From an uncultured Bacteroides sp. (GTDB lineage Bacteria > Bacteroidota > Bacteroidia > Bacteroidales > Bacteroidaceae): a stretch of DNA of 64,000 nucleotides. The stretch is from the NCBI GenBank assembly GCA_900556625.1, contig USPQ01000007.1, positions 1 through 64,000 of the forward strand. The letters run 5' to 3'. Below, in pieces: positions 26,701-35,352 of this stretch. The position numbers and the translations under genes are program-made. Every line of letters begins with the position of its first letter. Within the stretch, counting starts at the first letter, position 1. Below the pieces are notes generated by a model that ran no database searches, was not told where the DNA came from, and saw nothing but the letters and a program-made list of their open reading frames with translations.

Positions 26701-29079
26701 TTAATATTCAAATGTAATTCCTAAGGTAGGGAGTAAGGTCCCACTTGACTGCTTGATACGTTTCATTCTATAATGCTGACTATCGGCTGGAGCTTCCGGG
26801 TTATCGATAACACCGGTACTCATCAGTACGTCCTGTTGTTTTAGTTTGCTTACGGTGATATTCTGCAAATCCAGATAGAATCCCAGCATACAGTGTTTCA
26901 GGTAAAAAGTCTTATCCACACGGATATCTACTTGGGCAAAGGCGGGAAGGCGTTCCTTATTATACTTCGAATAGTCATAATATGCCTTTCCTTGTGCATC
27001 CCAGGCAGATACCAGAGAGGATTTCTCTTCATCGTAGGGGGTATAGGGAGCACCGCCGATACAACTGACTTTCATTCCGACACTCCATAGATGCGGGAGA
27101 TTGTAAGTTCCCCGTAGATTGAAGATATATCGGTTATCCCATGCGGATGCGATGTATTCACTTTCTTTATTGTTACGGTATTCACTTTTGAACAGGGTGA
27201 AAGAAGAAGCCAGGTTCAACTTTTTGGCAATTAACCATTTTACTAAGATTTCTGCTCCATAAGAACGCCCTTGTGCGGTGGAAGTTAGCAGTTCATTGCC
27301 AATCACTCCGTAATCATTTCCTTTGCAGGCCAGTGGAATGCCGTCTACAACGGAGAGCGGAATCTTATCATAATCTTTGTAGAATCCTTCAATGGAAACT
27401 TCAAAAGTATCTCCTTTCCGCCAACTGACTCCCAAACTTTCCTGACTGACTTTCATATAGCGGAGGTTGTATTTGTTGGCGTATGCTCCATGATTGTTTT
27501 TAAATCCAAGCGCTGTATATGGAGGAAGCTGATAATAAAGTCCGGCATTGCCGCTTACAAACCAGTGATCGGTTAACTGGTAAGAAAGTGATATACGGGG
27601 TGATAATTGGTCGGAGAGGGATTTCATTGCCGATGAATAGTTATTGGCATCGGCCCGTAACCCTAAAGAAGCAGTGAAACGTTCATCCATTGAAGAATAA
27701 TTGACAGTACCGAAAATTCCCCATCGTAAAATATCCAGATAGGTGTGATAGTCGAATATTTGTGCCTGATTCGTATATATCTTTTGAAAAGTTGTATTAG
27801 AGTATTGGCTATAATCTAAGTTCACTCCAAGATTGATTTTCCAGTTTCGGATAGAGGATTTGTTCTCGAAACGGAACTTCGTTTCTTGTTCGGTAGAACG
27901 GAGGCGAAGCATTAGATTGTCCGGAACACTTTCGTCATTCTGGCGGTATTTCGTGTTACGGTTGTTCAGATAACTGTGGCTGACGACTATTGATTGTACA
28001 TGTGCTCCTGCGTAGTGTCGGTAAACAGAGCCCAATGTAAACGTCTCCTGCTTGATCTTAGGCAGGTAGCTGAGAATGTATTCGTTGTCTTCACTATCCG
28101 CTTTTGTGTTCAAGCGCATATTGTCGATTCCTCCCAATCCTAAAATAGTCAGTTCATTTTGTTTGTCGAACCTGGTTTTCAATTTGAACTGTACGTCTGT
28201 GAAGGTCGGCAAGAAAGGGAGGTCAAGCATATCAAAAAGGAATTGCAGATAGGATTGGCGTACGGATACCAGATAAGAAGTTTTTTCCCCGATATGCCCG
28301 TTGGAAGCAAGGGAGACTTCAGAAGCTCCAAGAGTTGCTTTCAGCGAGTTGCGTTCCATATCTCCGTCACGTAATTTGAAATCTAGGACAGAACTGAGTG
28401 CATTCCCTTTATCTGTAGGAAAAGCACCGGTATAAAAATTGACTTCACGTATCAAGTCGGCATTGAGGATACCTACGGGACCACCGGAAGCTCCTTGCGT
28501 GCTGAAATGGTTGATGTTGGGAATTTCTATTCCGTCCAGATAAAAACGGTTTTCAGAAGGGGAACCGCCACGTACAATCAAGTCGTTGCGGTAGCCTATT
28601 GGTGAAAAGGCAACTCCGGGATAAGACTGTACGATTCGTGAGATGTCCCGGTTGGCTCCCGGACTCTTTTCTATTTCTTGTAGTCCTATGATACGCAGGC
28701 TGACAGGGCTTTCCAAATCACGCCGAAAAGGGGAAGCAGTGACAGTAATGCCTTCGAGCTCCGTCAGGTTCTCTTCCATCTCTATCGAGATATTTAAATT
28801 CCTGGTGGACAAGATATATTCAGGCGTAGTGACACTTTTGTAGCCGATAGCTGTTGCTTGTAAACGATAGATACCGGGAGGTACCTGCTCTATTGTAAAG
28901 TGTCCTTCTGCATTGGTTACGCCACCTTTATTCAGTCCGATGATCGTTACATTGATAAACTCTAATGGTTGACGGCTGTTTTTGTCTATTACTGTTCCTT
29001 TTATCTGATGCACAGGTTGAGCTTGAATCAGGAGAAGCAGAAAACTGCAAAAAAAGAAAAAGGTAAGAAGTCGCTTCAT
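26701..29079 (-). CDS. TonB-dependent receptor with carboxypeptidase-regulatory-like domain
   Basis: A 792-residue outer membrane protein: signal peptide (MKRLLTFFFFCSFLLLLIQAQ), CarboxypepD_reg-like domain (about 24-105, IKGTVIDKNSRQPLEFINVTIIG), TonB plug (about 115-230, with FSPIGYRNDLIVRGGSPSENRFYLDGIEI) and a barrel ending in LGITFEY. It is shorter than SusC proteins and has no SusD partner, so it belongs to the general receptor class (siderophore, metal or peptide ligands). The ligand cannot be deduced. It heads an operon with the M48 peptidase. A -7 box TATTTTTG (reverse strand, 29100-29107) lies 21 bp upstream. Confidence 0.88.
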   Translation of the reverse strand: MKRLLTFFFFCSFLLLLIQAQPVHQIKGTVIDKNSRQPLEFINVTIIGLNKGGVTNAEGHFTIEQVPPGIYRLQATAIGYKSVTTPEYILSTRNLNISIEMEENLTELEGITVTASPFRRDLESPVSLRIIGLQEIEKSPGANRDISRIVQSYPGVAFSPIGYRNDLIVRGGSPSENRFYLDGIEIPNINHFSTQGASGGPVGILNADLIREVNFYTGAFPTDKGNALSSVLDFKLRDGDMERNSLKATLGASEVSLASNGHIGEKTSYLVSVRQSYLQFLFDMLDLPFLPTFTDVQFKLKTRFDKQNELTILGLGGIDNMRLNTKADSEDNEYILSYLPKIKQETFTLGSVYRHYAGAHVQSIVVSHSYLNNRNTKYRQNDESVPDNLMLRLRSTEQETKFRFENKSSIRNWKINLGVNLDYSQYSNTTFQKIYTNQAQIFDYHTYLDILRWGIFGTVNYSSMDERFTASLGLRADANNYSSAMKSLSDQLSPRISLSYQLTDHWFVSGNAGLYYQLPPYTALGFKNNHGAYANKYNLRYMKVSQESLGVSWRKGDTFEVSIEGFYKDYDKIPLSVVDGIPLACKGNDYGVIGNELLTSTAQGRSYGAEILVKWLIAKKLNLASSFTLFKSEYRNNKESEYIASAWDNRYIFNLRGTYNLPHLWSVGMKVSCIGGAPYTPYDEEKSSLVSAWDAQGKAYYDYSKYNKERLPAFAQVDIRVDKTFYLKHCMLGFYLDLQNITVSKLKQQDVLMSTGVIDNPEAPADSQHYRMKRIKQSSGTLLPTLGITFEY

Positions 29080-29099
29080 ACAATTAGAGTTTAGTGGTG

Positions 29100-29107
29100 C
29101 AAAAATA
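29100..29107 (-). promoter_or_regulatory. -7 box (TATTTTTG) of TonB receptor operon
   Basis: TAnnTTTG on the minus strand, 21 bp before the start codon; no clear -33 element. Confidence 0.4.
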
Positions 29108-29269
29108 ATTAAATTGTTTTATTTCTCGTTTATAAGTTCTATTTTTGTGAGACCTATTAGACAGATTCTTTGATGAAAATGTAAATTTGATTACTGGCAA
29201 TGATGCGATGAAGGCACACATTGTTCAGAAGACACGGAAGAATTATATATTAAAATAAAATAATACACA

Positions 29270-30082
29270 ATGAAAAAACTTCTGTTAATTACTCTTTTTC
29301 TTGGTTGGGCAGCTCTCTCTTTTGCTGCCAAAGTAGATACCTTATTGATTAAAAGTCCTTCCATGAATAAGGATGTGAAGGTGGTGGTAGTAACTCCAGA
29401 TGTAGCATTGGGGAAAAAAGCGCTAGCTTGCCCCGTTCTTTATCTGCTACACGGCTACGGAGGAAATGCCAAAACATGGATTGGAATAAAACCGAATCTT
29501 CCACAAATAGCGGATGAAAAGGGAATGATTTTTGTTTGTCCTGATGGGAAAAATAGCTGGTACTGGGATAGTCCGCTCAATCCGTCATATCGTTACGAGA
29601 CGTTCATTTCATCGGAGTTGGTTAAGTATATTGACGAGCATTATAAAACGATTGCTGATCGGAAAGGACGTGCCATTACCGGATTGAGTATGGGTGGACA
29701 TGGAGCAATGTGGAATGCGATCCGTCATAAAGATATATTTGGCGGTGCTGGAACGACAAGTGGTGGAATGGATATCCGTCCTTTCCCGAAGAACTGGGAA
29801 ATGTCCAAGCAGTTAGGAGATTATGATTCAAATAAAGAAGTGTGGGATAATCATACTGTTATCAATCTGATCGATGGTCTTGAAAATGGAGATTTAGCCA
29901 TTATAATCGATTGTGGTGAGAGCGATTTCTTCCTGAAGGTGAATCAGAATTTACACCATCGTTTGTTGGAGAAAAAGATTGACCATGATTTTATTACCCG
30001 TCCGGGAGCGCATAACGGACAGTATTGGAATAACTCTATTGACTATCAGATACTTTTCTTCGATAAGTTTTTCAAGAAATAA
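29270..30082 (+). CDS. secreted CE1-like esterase
   Basis: A 270-residue alpha/beta hydrolase with signal peptide (MKKLLLITLFLGWAALSFAA). Oxyanion region LLHGYGGNAKTW, nucleophile elbow GLSMGGHG with Ser140, acid in DCGESDFF and His in PGAHNGQYW complete the triad. This matches the esterase D / CE1 group, which includes feruloyl and acetyl esterases acting on plant cell wall glycans. It stands alone, divergent from the TonB receptor, so the natural substrate is open. It ends before a hairpin shared with the convergent DUF4595 gene. Confidence 0.85.
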   Translation: MKKLLLITLFLGWAALSFAAKVDTLLIKSPSMNKDVKVVVVTPDVALGKKALACPVLYLLHGYGGNAKTWIGIKPNLPQIADEKGMIFVCPDGKNSWYWDSPLNPSYRYETFISSELVKYIDEHYKTIADRKGRAITGLSMGGHGAMWNAIRHKDIFGGAGTTSGGMDIRPFPKNWEMSKQLGDYDSNKEVWDNHTVINLIDGLENGDLAIIIDCGESDFFLKVNQNLHHRLLEKKIDHDFITRPGAHNGQYWNNSIDYQILFFDKFFKK

Positions 30083-30154
30083 ATTGTATTGATATGATTG
30101 GCGCATTATATTAGTGCCATGATTGTGCCGCTTCTTTGTCACAGTTATCTTTTT

Positions 30155-30174
30155 AGGAGCCCAATGGGGCTCCT
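30155..30174 (+). terminator. short hairpin between convergent genes
   Basis: 8-bp stem AGGAGCCC / GGGCTCCT with a short loop, preceded by TTTT and followed by TTATTC; it overlaps the stop of the convergent lipoprotein gene. Weak terminator for the esterase gene. Confidence 0.5.
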
Positions 30175-31046
30175 TATTCAATGGCAATTGATATGTTCTG
30201 AGTATTGATCTTATTGGAATAATGTGTGCGGCTATAAATGCTCGTAGGTTTTCCTTCGTTGTCGAATGTATAAGAATAAGTAGTATATTCATTATTATTG
30301 TTTTCAGGAGTGGAGCGGGCTACCAGATGTTGTGTCGGCTTGCCTAAGATTCCGGCAAATAGGGCGCATTGGTGGAATGAAAGCGGATAAGTTTCTAATA
30401 AATCCAAACAGGGCAGGCGATAGTAATTGATTGTTTCTCCGGCTTCATACATTATTTTATTTTCTCCGTAATCAGTGAAAGATTCATTTGTCAGTGACGG
30501 GGAAGTAACACTGATCAGCTCTCCGTATTGATAAACAAGCGACAGGGTATGGGAAGCGTTTTCGGGCTGTAGTGTACCATTTATAGATGTAATATTTTCA
30601 TGCAGTTGAGTTAAGTATCCGTCTGTATATGTAAAATTATATTGGCGTATTTGGGAAATGGTCGTGTATGTACATTGAGTTGCATAACCTTGTTCATTCA
30701 ATGTATATATCCATTTGTTATCTTCACTATCTATCATGGTGACAAGGTTGTTCTCATATTGTAAAGTTACCTGATGAGAAAGTTCCTGTACAATTTCCTC
30801 ACCAATGCTGATTGACTGTGTATTGGTATAGGATGTGAGCTTATTATCCGTATATGCATACTCATTCTTTATAGTGTTGATAGCAGTGGAGGTGGTCATA
30901 TATGTCTCTTCAACTTCGGTCATTACCATTTTAGACATTGTCGGAACAGGTATATTAATCTCATTCCACGTCTTCTCTTTCTCATCATCGTCGGAACAAC
31001 TGAAAAGTAGAATAGTGGTGATAAATAGTAGAACTACTTTTTTCAT
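30174..31046 (-). CDS. lipoprotein with DUF4595-like beta-rich domain
   Basis: A 290-residue lipoprotein (lipobox LFSC, Cys17, followed by an acidic SDDDEKEK outer-membrane-export-type signal). The body consists of repeated beta strands such as NEYAYTDNKLTSY, YENNLVTMIDSEDNKWIYTLNEQGYATQCTY and YSYTFDNEGKPTSIYSRTHY, an RHS/YD-like pattern typical of DUF4595 proteins. No enzymatic motif is visible. It follows the S41-like lipoprotein gene with an 11-bp gap, so the two are surely co-expressed and may form a surface complex. Confidence 0.7.
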   Translation of the reverse strand: MKKVVLLFITTILLFSCSDDDEKEKTWNEINIPVPTMSKMVMTEVEETYMTTSTAINTIKNEYAYTDNKLTSYTNTQSISIGEEIVQELSHQVTLQYENNLVTMIDSEDNKWIYTLNEQGYATQCTYTTISQIRQYNFTYTDGYLTQLHENITSINGTLQPENASHTLSLVYQYGELISVTSPSLTNESFTDYGENKIMYEAGETINYYRLPCLDLLETYPLSFHQCALFAGILGKPTQHLVARSTPENNNNEYTTYSYTFDNEGKPTSIYSRTHYSNKINTQNISIAIE

Positions 31047-31057
31047 TTTAAATGTTA

Positions 31058-32524
31058 TTAAAGCCTTAGCCCTTTACTGCTAAAACGTCGGCTGGCTGGA
31101 CTGCTTACACTCTTTTCGACCTTGAAGCGAGTCTGTGGTGTACTTTCTTCTGGAGTTTCGTCATCTTTAGGCGGATATGTACCGTCCAATACTCCTATGG
31201 CGATCTTCAGCAATCTTTCACTTTTACCATCCTTGTCGAATGTACCGAATGGTAGGAATTCACTGTAATTTGTACTCCCATCTATTGTGGTTTCACTGAC
31301 TTTTAAATCGGTAGCTGGAGAAATGGCACCATAAGTATCGTGTTGGGAATTGTAAACTGTACATACTACCGGGTTGACCGACCATAGAAATTCTTCATTA
31401 ATAAACTGTTCTGTTGCTACATTTTGTCCCTTCGTCGAACTGCCTACAGTAGCAATGGGATATGTATCCTCTAAAAAAAGACTTCTAATGAGCATTTCCG
31501 GTGCTCCCATTGTCGTTCCGCTGGTAATGGCGATTAAACTGTGTAAGTTTAAATTGATCTCCCTATCTGTACCGAACAGAATAGTGGCGTCTTTATCCGT
31601 ATTTTTATCATTATATTCAAGATAAGCCATTGGCTCTCCTAAACGGTCGGCTGAGGTCAGAATAGTACCTAACAACTGAACACAATCCATTGAACCTCCC
31701 TCATTGTAACGAAGGTCAAGAATAACAGCTTGTACGCCTGCTTCCTTAAACTTTTGCGAGACACTGCGTAATTCATTGTTGTATTTTTCCGGTTCGGCTT
31801 TTGTACCGGCTGTGAAGCTATTGTACATGAGATAGCCTACCCTTATCTTTTTGACCGGCGACTCAATAATCTCATATTTATGTACGGGATTGTCTTCTAC
31901 TATCTGTGCTGCAGGCATTTCAACGGGGTCATCTATTGGAACAACTCTATATTCCATCGTCGGTCCTTCATCTTCTCCGTCACCTCCCTCATTTCCGTCT
32001 TCTTCATCTTCTATTTCCACCTCTTTCCACTCGCCCAAAGTCAGTTTTACGGCTTTAGTTCCTTGCAATAAATATGTCTCATATTTCTTACTAATGTAGG
32101 AAGTGTCTACTTTCATGATCCAATCACCGCGTTCTAAACCCGCCTGTGCGGCAGGGGAACCTGGAATAACGTAAGTAATCAAAGCGTTGTAGGCAGTGTC
32201 AATATCCGGATTTCTAACTAATGAATAATCAAATCCATATGTGGGCAATGGGGTTGCCATAACAGAGTCTACAAATGAATAACTATCCTGCTTCGATTTC
32301 ACTTTAGACAGGAAAGAGGCAGGTTCTACAAATAAATTTACATCATCATAGGAAGGTAGCTCCTGATACCATAGATAGTTCTGTTGCATGATGTCTAATA
32401 TCCATGTATCCAATGCTGTTTGGTGGGCATACTCCGGCCAGCGGTCAACACCACAGGAGAAGAAGCCACTGAGAGATACGATGGTCAGGGCGGGTATAAG
32501 GATTATCTTTCTTAATTTCGTCAT
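31058..32524 (-). CDS. S41-family (C-terminal processing peptidase-like) lipoprotein with Gly at the catalytic Ser position
   Basis: A 488-residue lipoprotein (lipobox FFSC). The frame opens at a TTG at 32548, but that codon lies inside the promoter -7 box, so the start is MTKLRK at 32524 or the Met just before it. Domains: N-terminal helical cap (YLWYQELPSYDDV), a PDZ domain (about 100-210) interrupted by an acidic insert EDEEDGNEGGDGEDEGP, and an S41 core (about 220-420). The usual T-x-S-A-S-E nucleophile motif reads TTMGAPEM, with Gly340 where Ser is expected; the Lys-containing STKGQN is kept. It is probably inactive as a protease. An operon with the DUF4595 lipoprotein. Confidence 0.82.
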   Translation of the reverse strand: MTKLRKIILIPALTIVSLSGFFSCGVDRWPEYAHQTALDTWILDIMQQNYLWYQELPSYDDVNLFVEPASFLSKVKSKQDSYSFVDSVMATPLPTYGFDYSLVRNPDIDTAYNALITYVIPGSPAAQAGLERGDWIMKVDTSYISKKYETYLLQGTKAVKLTLGEWKEVEIEDEEDGNEGGDGEDEGPTMEYRVVPIDDPVEMPAAQIVEDNPVHKYEIIESPVKKIRVGYLMYNSFTAGTKAEPEKYNNELRSVSQKFKEAGVQAVILDLRYNEGGSMDCVQLLGTILTSADRLGEPMAYLEYNDKNTDKDATILFGTDREINLNLHSLIAITSGTTMGAPEMLIRSLFLEDTYPIATVGSSTKGQNVATEQFINEEFLWSVNPVVCTVYNSQHDTYGAISPATDLKVSETTIDGSTNYSEFLPFGTFDKDGKSERLLKIAIGVLDGTYPPKDDETPEESTPQTRFKVEKSVSSPASRRFSSKGLRL

Positions 32525-32545
32525 CATAAAAAGCTTTTCACGTTG

Positions 32546-32553
32546 CAAATGTA
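32546..32553 (-). promoter_or_regulatory. -7 box (TACATTTG) of S41/DUF4595 operon
   Basis: Exact TAnnTTTG on the minus strand, 19-22 bp before the Met codons at 32524-32527. It covers the upstream TTG that opens the frame and so decides the start. Confidence 0.5.
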
Positions 32554-32609
32554 GGAAATACTTTGCTTATCTACCACATTTATGGTATAAAAATGCCTTT
32601 AATGTGTGA

Positions 32610-32640
32610 TTGGCTGTTAGAGAATCCTGCGTTATCTTTG
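32610..32640 (+). promoter_or_regulatory. Bacteroides promoter of mnmA
   Basis: TTG at 32610-32612 and TATCTTTG at 32633-32640 with a 20-bp spacer, a textbook match. The predicted transcript leads into mnmA with a leader of about 55 nt. Confidence 0.65.
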
Positions 32641-32703
32641 TGCTTCCAAAATTATCAATAGGCATTAGTAAAATAGAATAAGTGATTAATAAACGGTAAT
32701 TTC

Positions 32704-33771
32704 ATGAATATAGCTGCATTGTTATCGGGAGGTGTTGATAGTTCGGTGGTTGTTCACTTGCTTTGTGAGCAGGGCTACAAACCGACTCTTTTTTATATAA
32801 AGATCGGTATGGAAGGAGCGGAGTATATGGATTGTTCGGCAGAGGAAGATATTGAATTATCGGCTGCTACTGCCCGAAAGTACGGTTTATCTCTTGAAAT
32901 AGTTGATTTTCATAAGGAATACTGGGAAAATGTAGCGACTTACGCCATTGGTAAGATCCGGCAGGGATTGACACCGAATCCGGATGTGATGTGCAATAAA
33001 CTGATAAAGTTTGGTTGCTTTGAACAACGCATCGGGAAAGAGTTTGATTTTACGGCTACCGGTCATTATGCTACTACGATACAGCGTGATGGAAAAGTGT
33101 GGCTGGGTACGGCAAAAGATCCCGTAAAAGACCAGACGGATTTTCTTGCACAGATTGATTATCTGCAAATTTCCAAACTAATGTTTCCCATTGGAGGATT
33201 GACGAAACATGAGGTGCGTGAAATTGCAGATGCGGCTGGATTACCCAGTGCCAAAAGAAAAGACAGTCAAGGCATTTGCTTTTTGGGAAAGATAAACTAT
33301 AATAATTTTGTCCGTCGTTTTCTTGGCGAGCGGGAAGGAGTGATTGTAGAATTGGAAACCGGAAAGAAACTAGGTACACATCATGGTTATTGGTTTCATA
33401 CTATCGGGCAACGGAAGGGGCTTGGTTTGAGTGGAGGTCCTTGGTTTGTTGTTAAAAAGGATATTCAGGAAAATATCATTTATGTATCTCGCGGCTACGG
33501 TGTAGAGACCCAATATGGGAATGAATTCCAAATGCGTGATTTTCATTTTATAACGGATAATATTTGGAAGGGTCAGGATAAGGAAGTGGATATAACCTTT
33601 AAAATTCGTCATACTCCTGAATTTACTAAAGGGAAGCTCATTATGAAGGGAGATAATCAGTTTCATATCCTATCTTCTGAAAAGTTACAAGGCATTGCTC
33701 CGGGACAGTTTGGAGTGATTTATGATAAAGAAGCGCGGATTTGTGTGGGAAGTGGAGAGATTATCTGTTAA
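32704..33771 (+). CDS. mnmA: tRNA-specific 2-thiouridylase MnmA
   Basis: A 355-residue cytoplasmic enzyme that makes 2-thiouridine at position 34 of tRNA. Present are the PP-loop SGGVDSS (residues 8-14), the first catalytic Cys97 in NPDVMCNKLIKFG, the second Cys192 in DSQGICFLG, the ATGHYA motif, and the C-terminal barrel including IGQRKGLGLSGGPWFV. Length is normal. Bacteroides species often carry more than one MnmA paralogue; whether this is the main copy cannot be told here. It is a single gene with its own promoter. Confidence 0.95.
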   Translation: MNIAALLSGGVDSSVVVHLLCEQGYKPTLFYIKIGMEGAEYMDCSAEEDIELSAATARKYGLSLEIVDFHKEYWENVATYAIGKIRQGLTPNPDVMCNKLIKFGCFEQRIGKEFDFTATGHYATTIQRDGKVWLGTAKDPVKDQTDFLAQIDYLQISKLMFPIGGLTKHEVREIADAAGLPSAKRKDSQGICFLGKINYNNFVRRFLGEREGVIVELETGKKLGTHHGYWFHTIGQRKGLGLSGGPWFVVKKDIQENIIYVSRGYGVETQYGNEFQMRDFHFITDNIWKGQDKEVDITFKIRHTPEFTKGKLIMKGDNQFHILSSEKLQGIAPGQFGVIYDKEARICVGSGEIIC

Positions 33772-33794
33772 ATATTTTTTTTGAGTGGCGAAGA

Positions 33795-33826
33795 TTGAAT
33801 AAACAAGATTATTTTCATTACTTTTG
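33795..33826 (+). promoter_or_regulatory. promoter for a short leader/peptide transcript
   Basis: TTG at 33795-33797 and TACTTTTG at 33819-33826 with a 21-bp spacer. It lies after mnmA and points to a short open frame preceded by an AGGAGG. Confidence 0.5.
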
Positions 33827-33859
33827 TTTCGTAGAATTATAAATAAAGGAGGTTTGATT

Positions 33860-33916
33860 ATGACAACGATGGAATTCCCAACAAGATGCGGTGTTAAACC
33901 TTCTTTATATCTATGA
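33860..33916 (+). CDS. possible 18-residue peptide with strong Shine-Dalgarno
   Basis: ATG at 33860 opens 18 codons (MTTMEFPTRCGVKPSLYL) and a TGA. It has a good Bacteroides promoter about 34 bp upstream and AAAGGAGG at 33846-33852 ending 7 bp before the ATG, which is unusual in a genome that rarely uses Shine-Dalgarno sites. It could be a real small protein, a leader peptide without a downstream gene, or the 5' stub of a lost gene. The next gene is convergent and ends 29 bp later. Confidence 0.3.
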   Translation: MTTMEFPTRCGVKPSLYL

Positions 33917-33944
33917 TAAGGCGGATAAGGCTCTTGAAAACACA

Positions 33945-34604
33945 TCAGATATAGTATTCCGCTAAATCAACAATTCCCGCCCGCATGGCATATTTGGTGG
34001 CTTCATGCACATTATTTACGCCTAACTTGCGGAAGATATTTTTACGGTGGCTGTTAATCGTATGAAAACTAAGGTTTTTCTTTGCTGCAATCTCTTTTGT
34101 CGTTTTGCCCAGTGCGATTTCTTTTAGAATATTCTTTTCTGTTTGCGTTAGCAAATGATTGTCTGTGGATGAGGTAACAGACGGAGAGCCAGTTCCCGAA
34201 AGCAATAGGTTGCTGACATGATTGCAGATATATCTTTGTTTGCGGATAGCGCATTGAATAGCAGTGATAATTTCTTCTTTGGAATTATCTTTCATTACTA
34301 CTCCAAAAGCCATGCTGCTAAATAATATTTGTCGAAGGAAGTTGAGACTTAGCTCATCGGAGAATAGAATCCAATCGGCCTTTTTAAACCTTTCCTGCAG
34401 AACGATCAGTTCATCTGCCCCGGCAAAATTGAATAGTGTGTAATCAAGAATAACCACTGCTTGCGGATACAATCGCAGCAACTGAATCAGCTCTGCTTTA
34501 TTATCAGCTTCTAAAAGCGTGGATACATCTTTTTGCTTGGTCAGTAGGAACATCATTCCCGCTTTGCTGATATCTTGATTGTCTGCAATGATAAATTCTC
34601 TCAT
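33945..34604 (-). CDS. orphan NarL/LuxR-type response regulator
   Basis: A 219-residue protein: receiver domain (about 1-120; Asp8 in the acidic pocket, phospho-acceptor Asp54 in VVILDYTLF, Lys in GVVMKDNS) and a C-terminal LuxR HTH (about 150-215, LTQTEKNILKEIALGKTTKEIAAKKNLSFHTINSHRKNIFRKLGV). No histidine kinase gene is nearby, so its partner is elsewhere. The acidic pocket has Asp-Asn instead of Asp-Asp, which may weaken phosphorylation. Targets are unknown. Confidence 0.88.
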   Translation of the reverse strand: MREFIIADNQDISKAGMMFLLTKQKDVSTLLEADNKAELIQLLRLYPQAVVILDYTLFNFAGADELIVLQERFKKADWILFSDELSLNFLRQILFSSMAFGVVMKDNSKEEIITAIQCAIRKQRYICNHVSNLLLSGTGSPSVTSSTDNHLLTQTEKNILKEIALGKTTKEIAAKKNLSFHTINSHRKNIFRKLGVNNVHEATKYAMRAGIVDLAEYYI

Positions 34605-34621
34605 AATAGGAATAGCTAAAT

Positions 34622-34672
34622 AAAAACTCCGCTACAAATGTACATATTTTGTGCGATTTGTAGCGGAGTTTT
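34622..34672 (-). terminator. strong terminator after DUF4251 gene
   Basis: 17-bp perfect stem AAAACTCCGCTACAAAT / ATTTGTAGCGGAGTTTT. On the minus strand it is followed by T-rich sequence, ends the DUF4251 transcript and isolates the response-regulator gene. Confidence 0.8.
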
Positions 34673-34693
34673 AATTAGATTCTTGAATTCCGA

Positions 34694-35284
34694 TTACCAG
34701 GAACGTCCTTTGAAGATGTTGGATTGGTCAAGCGGAACGATATTTCCGTTCAATGTCAGATTGTTGTTATTGAAGTTCGGGCTGATTGTAACCGAAGCTG
34801 TATTATTTCCACTGCTCATGTTGATAAAGACCTGAGCGGAAATACCAATACCTTGAACGCTGAATGAACAGTTCACATTTCCTTTCTTGTCAATGTTCAT
34901 TTTCATATCAGAAGAATTACCATCTACAGTGACACCACCGATCCCGTTAGGACCTGGATAAGCTGTATTGAAAGCAGTCTGCACAGTGGCTCTGTTGCCA
35001 TTCATCAAAACGAAGTTGGTGTTTGAAGTCACGAAAGCACTCATTCCATTGCGGAAGATTACTTGATTGGCTTCCAATACAAATTGCTTGTTCTTTAAAG
35101 CCTGTACAGCTTGTTGATAGGCTGCCATGTCCTGTACTTGTTCTTCGGCGCGGAGTTTCGCTCTTTCTGCGTCTCTTTGAACTTTTCGTTCTGCGCGGCG
35201 GGTTGCTGCGTTACTTTCCTGTGCATACATCATCGTGCTTGCACTTACTAATACTAATGCTAATAATGCAATAAACTTTTTCAT
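34694..35284 (-). CDS. DUF4251 secreted protein
   Basis: A 196-residue protein with signal peptide (MKKFIALLALVLVSASTMMYAQ), a charged Arg/Glu/Ala helical linker (about 27-55, likely coiled coil) and a DUF4251 beta-domain (about 60-195) with FVLEANQVIFRNG, NFVLMNGNRATVQTAF, GGVTVDG and SVTISPNFNNNNLTLNGNIVPLD. The family is common in Bacteroidales and has no known function. Single-gene unit with a strong terminator. Confidence 0.85.
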   Translation of the reverse strand: MKKFIALLALVLVSASTMMYAQESNAATRRAERKVQRDAERAKLRAEEQVQDMAAYQQAVQALKNKQFVLEANQVIFRNGMSAFVTSNTNFVLMNGNRATVQTAFNTAYPGPNGIGGVTVDGNSSDMKMNIDKKGNVNCSFSVQGIGISAQVFINMSSGNNTASVTISPNFNNNNLTLNGNIVPLDQSNIFKGRSW

Positions 35285-35352
35285 AACTTTTTTTTTGTTT
35301 AGGTTTAATACGTTGTCCGTTTATTGCAAAAACAAAGAGTATGCCGGATTGT

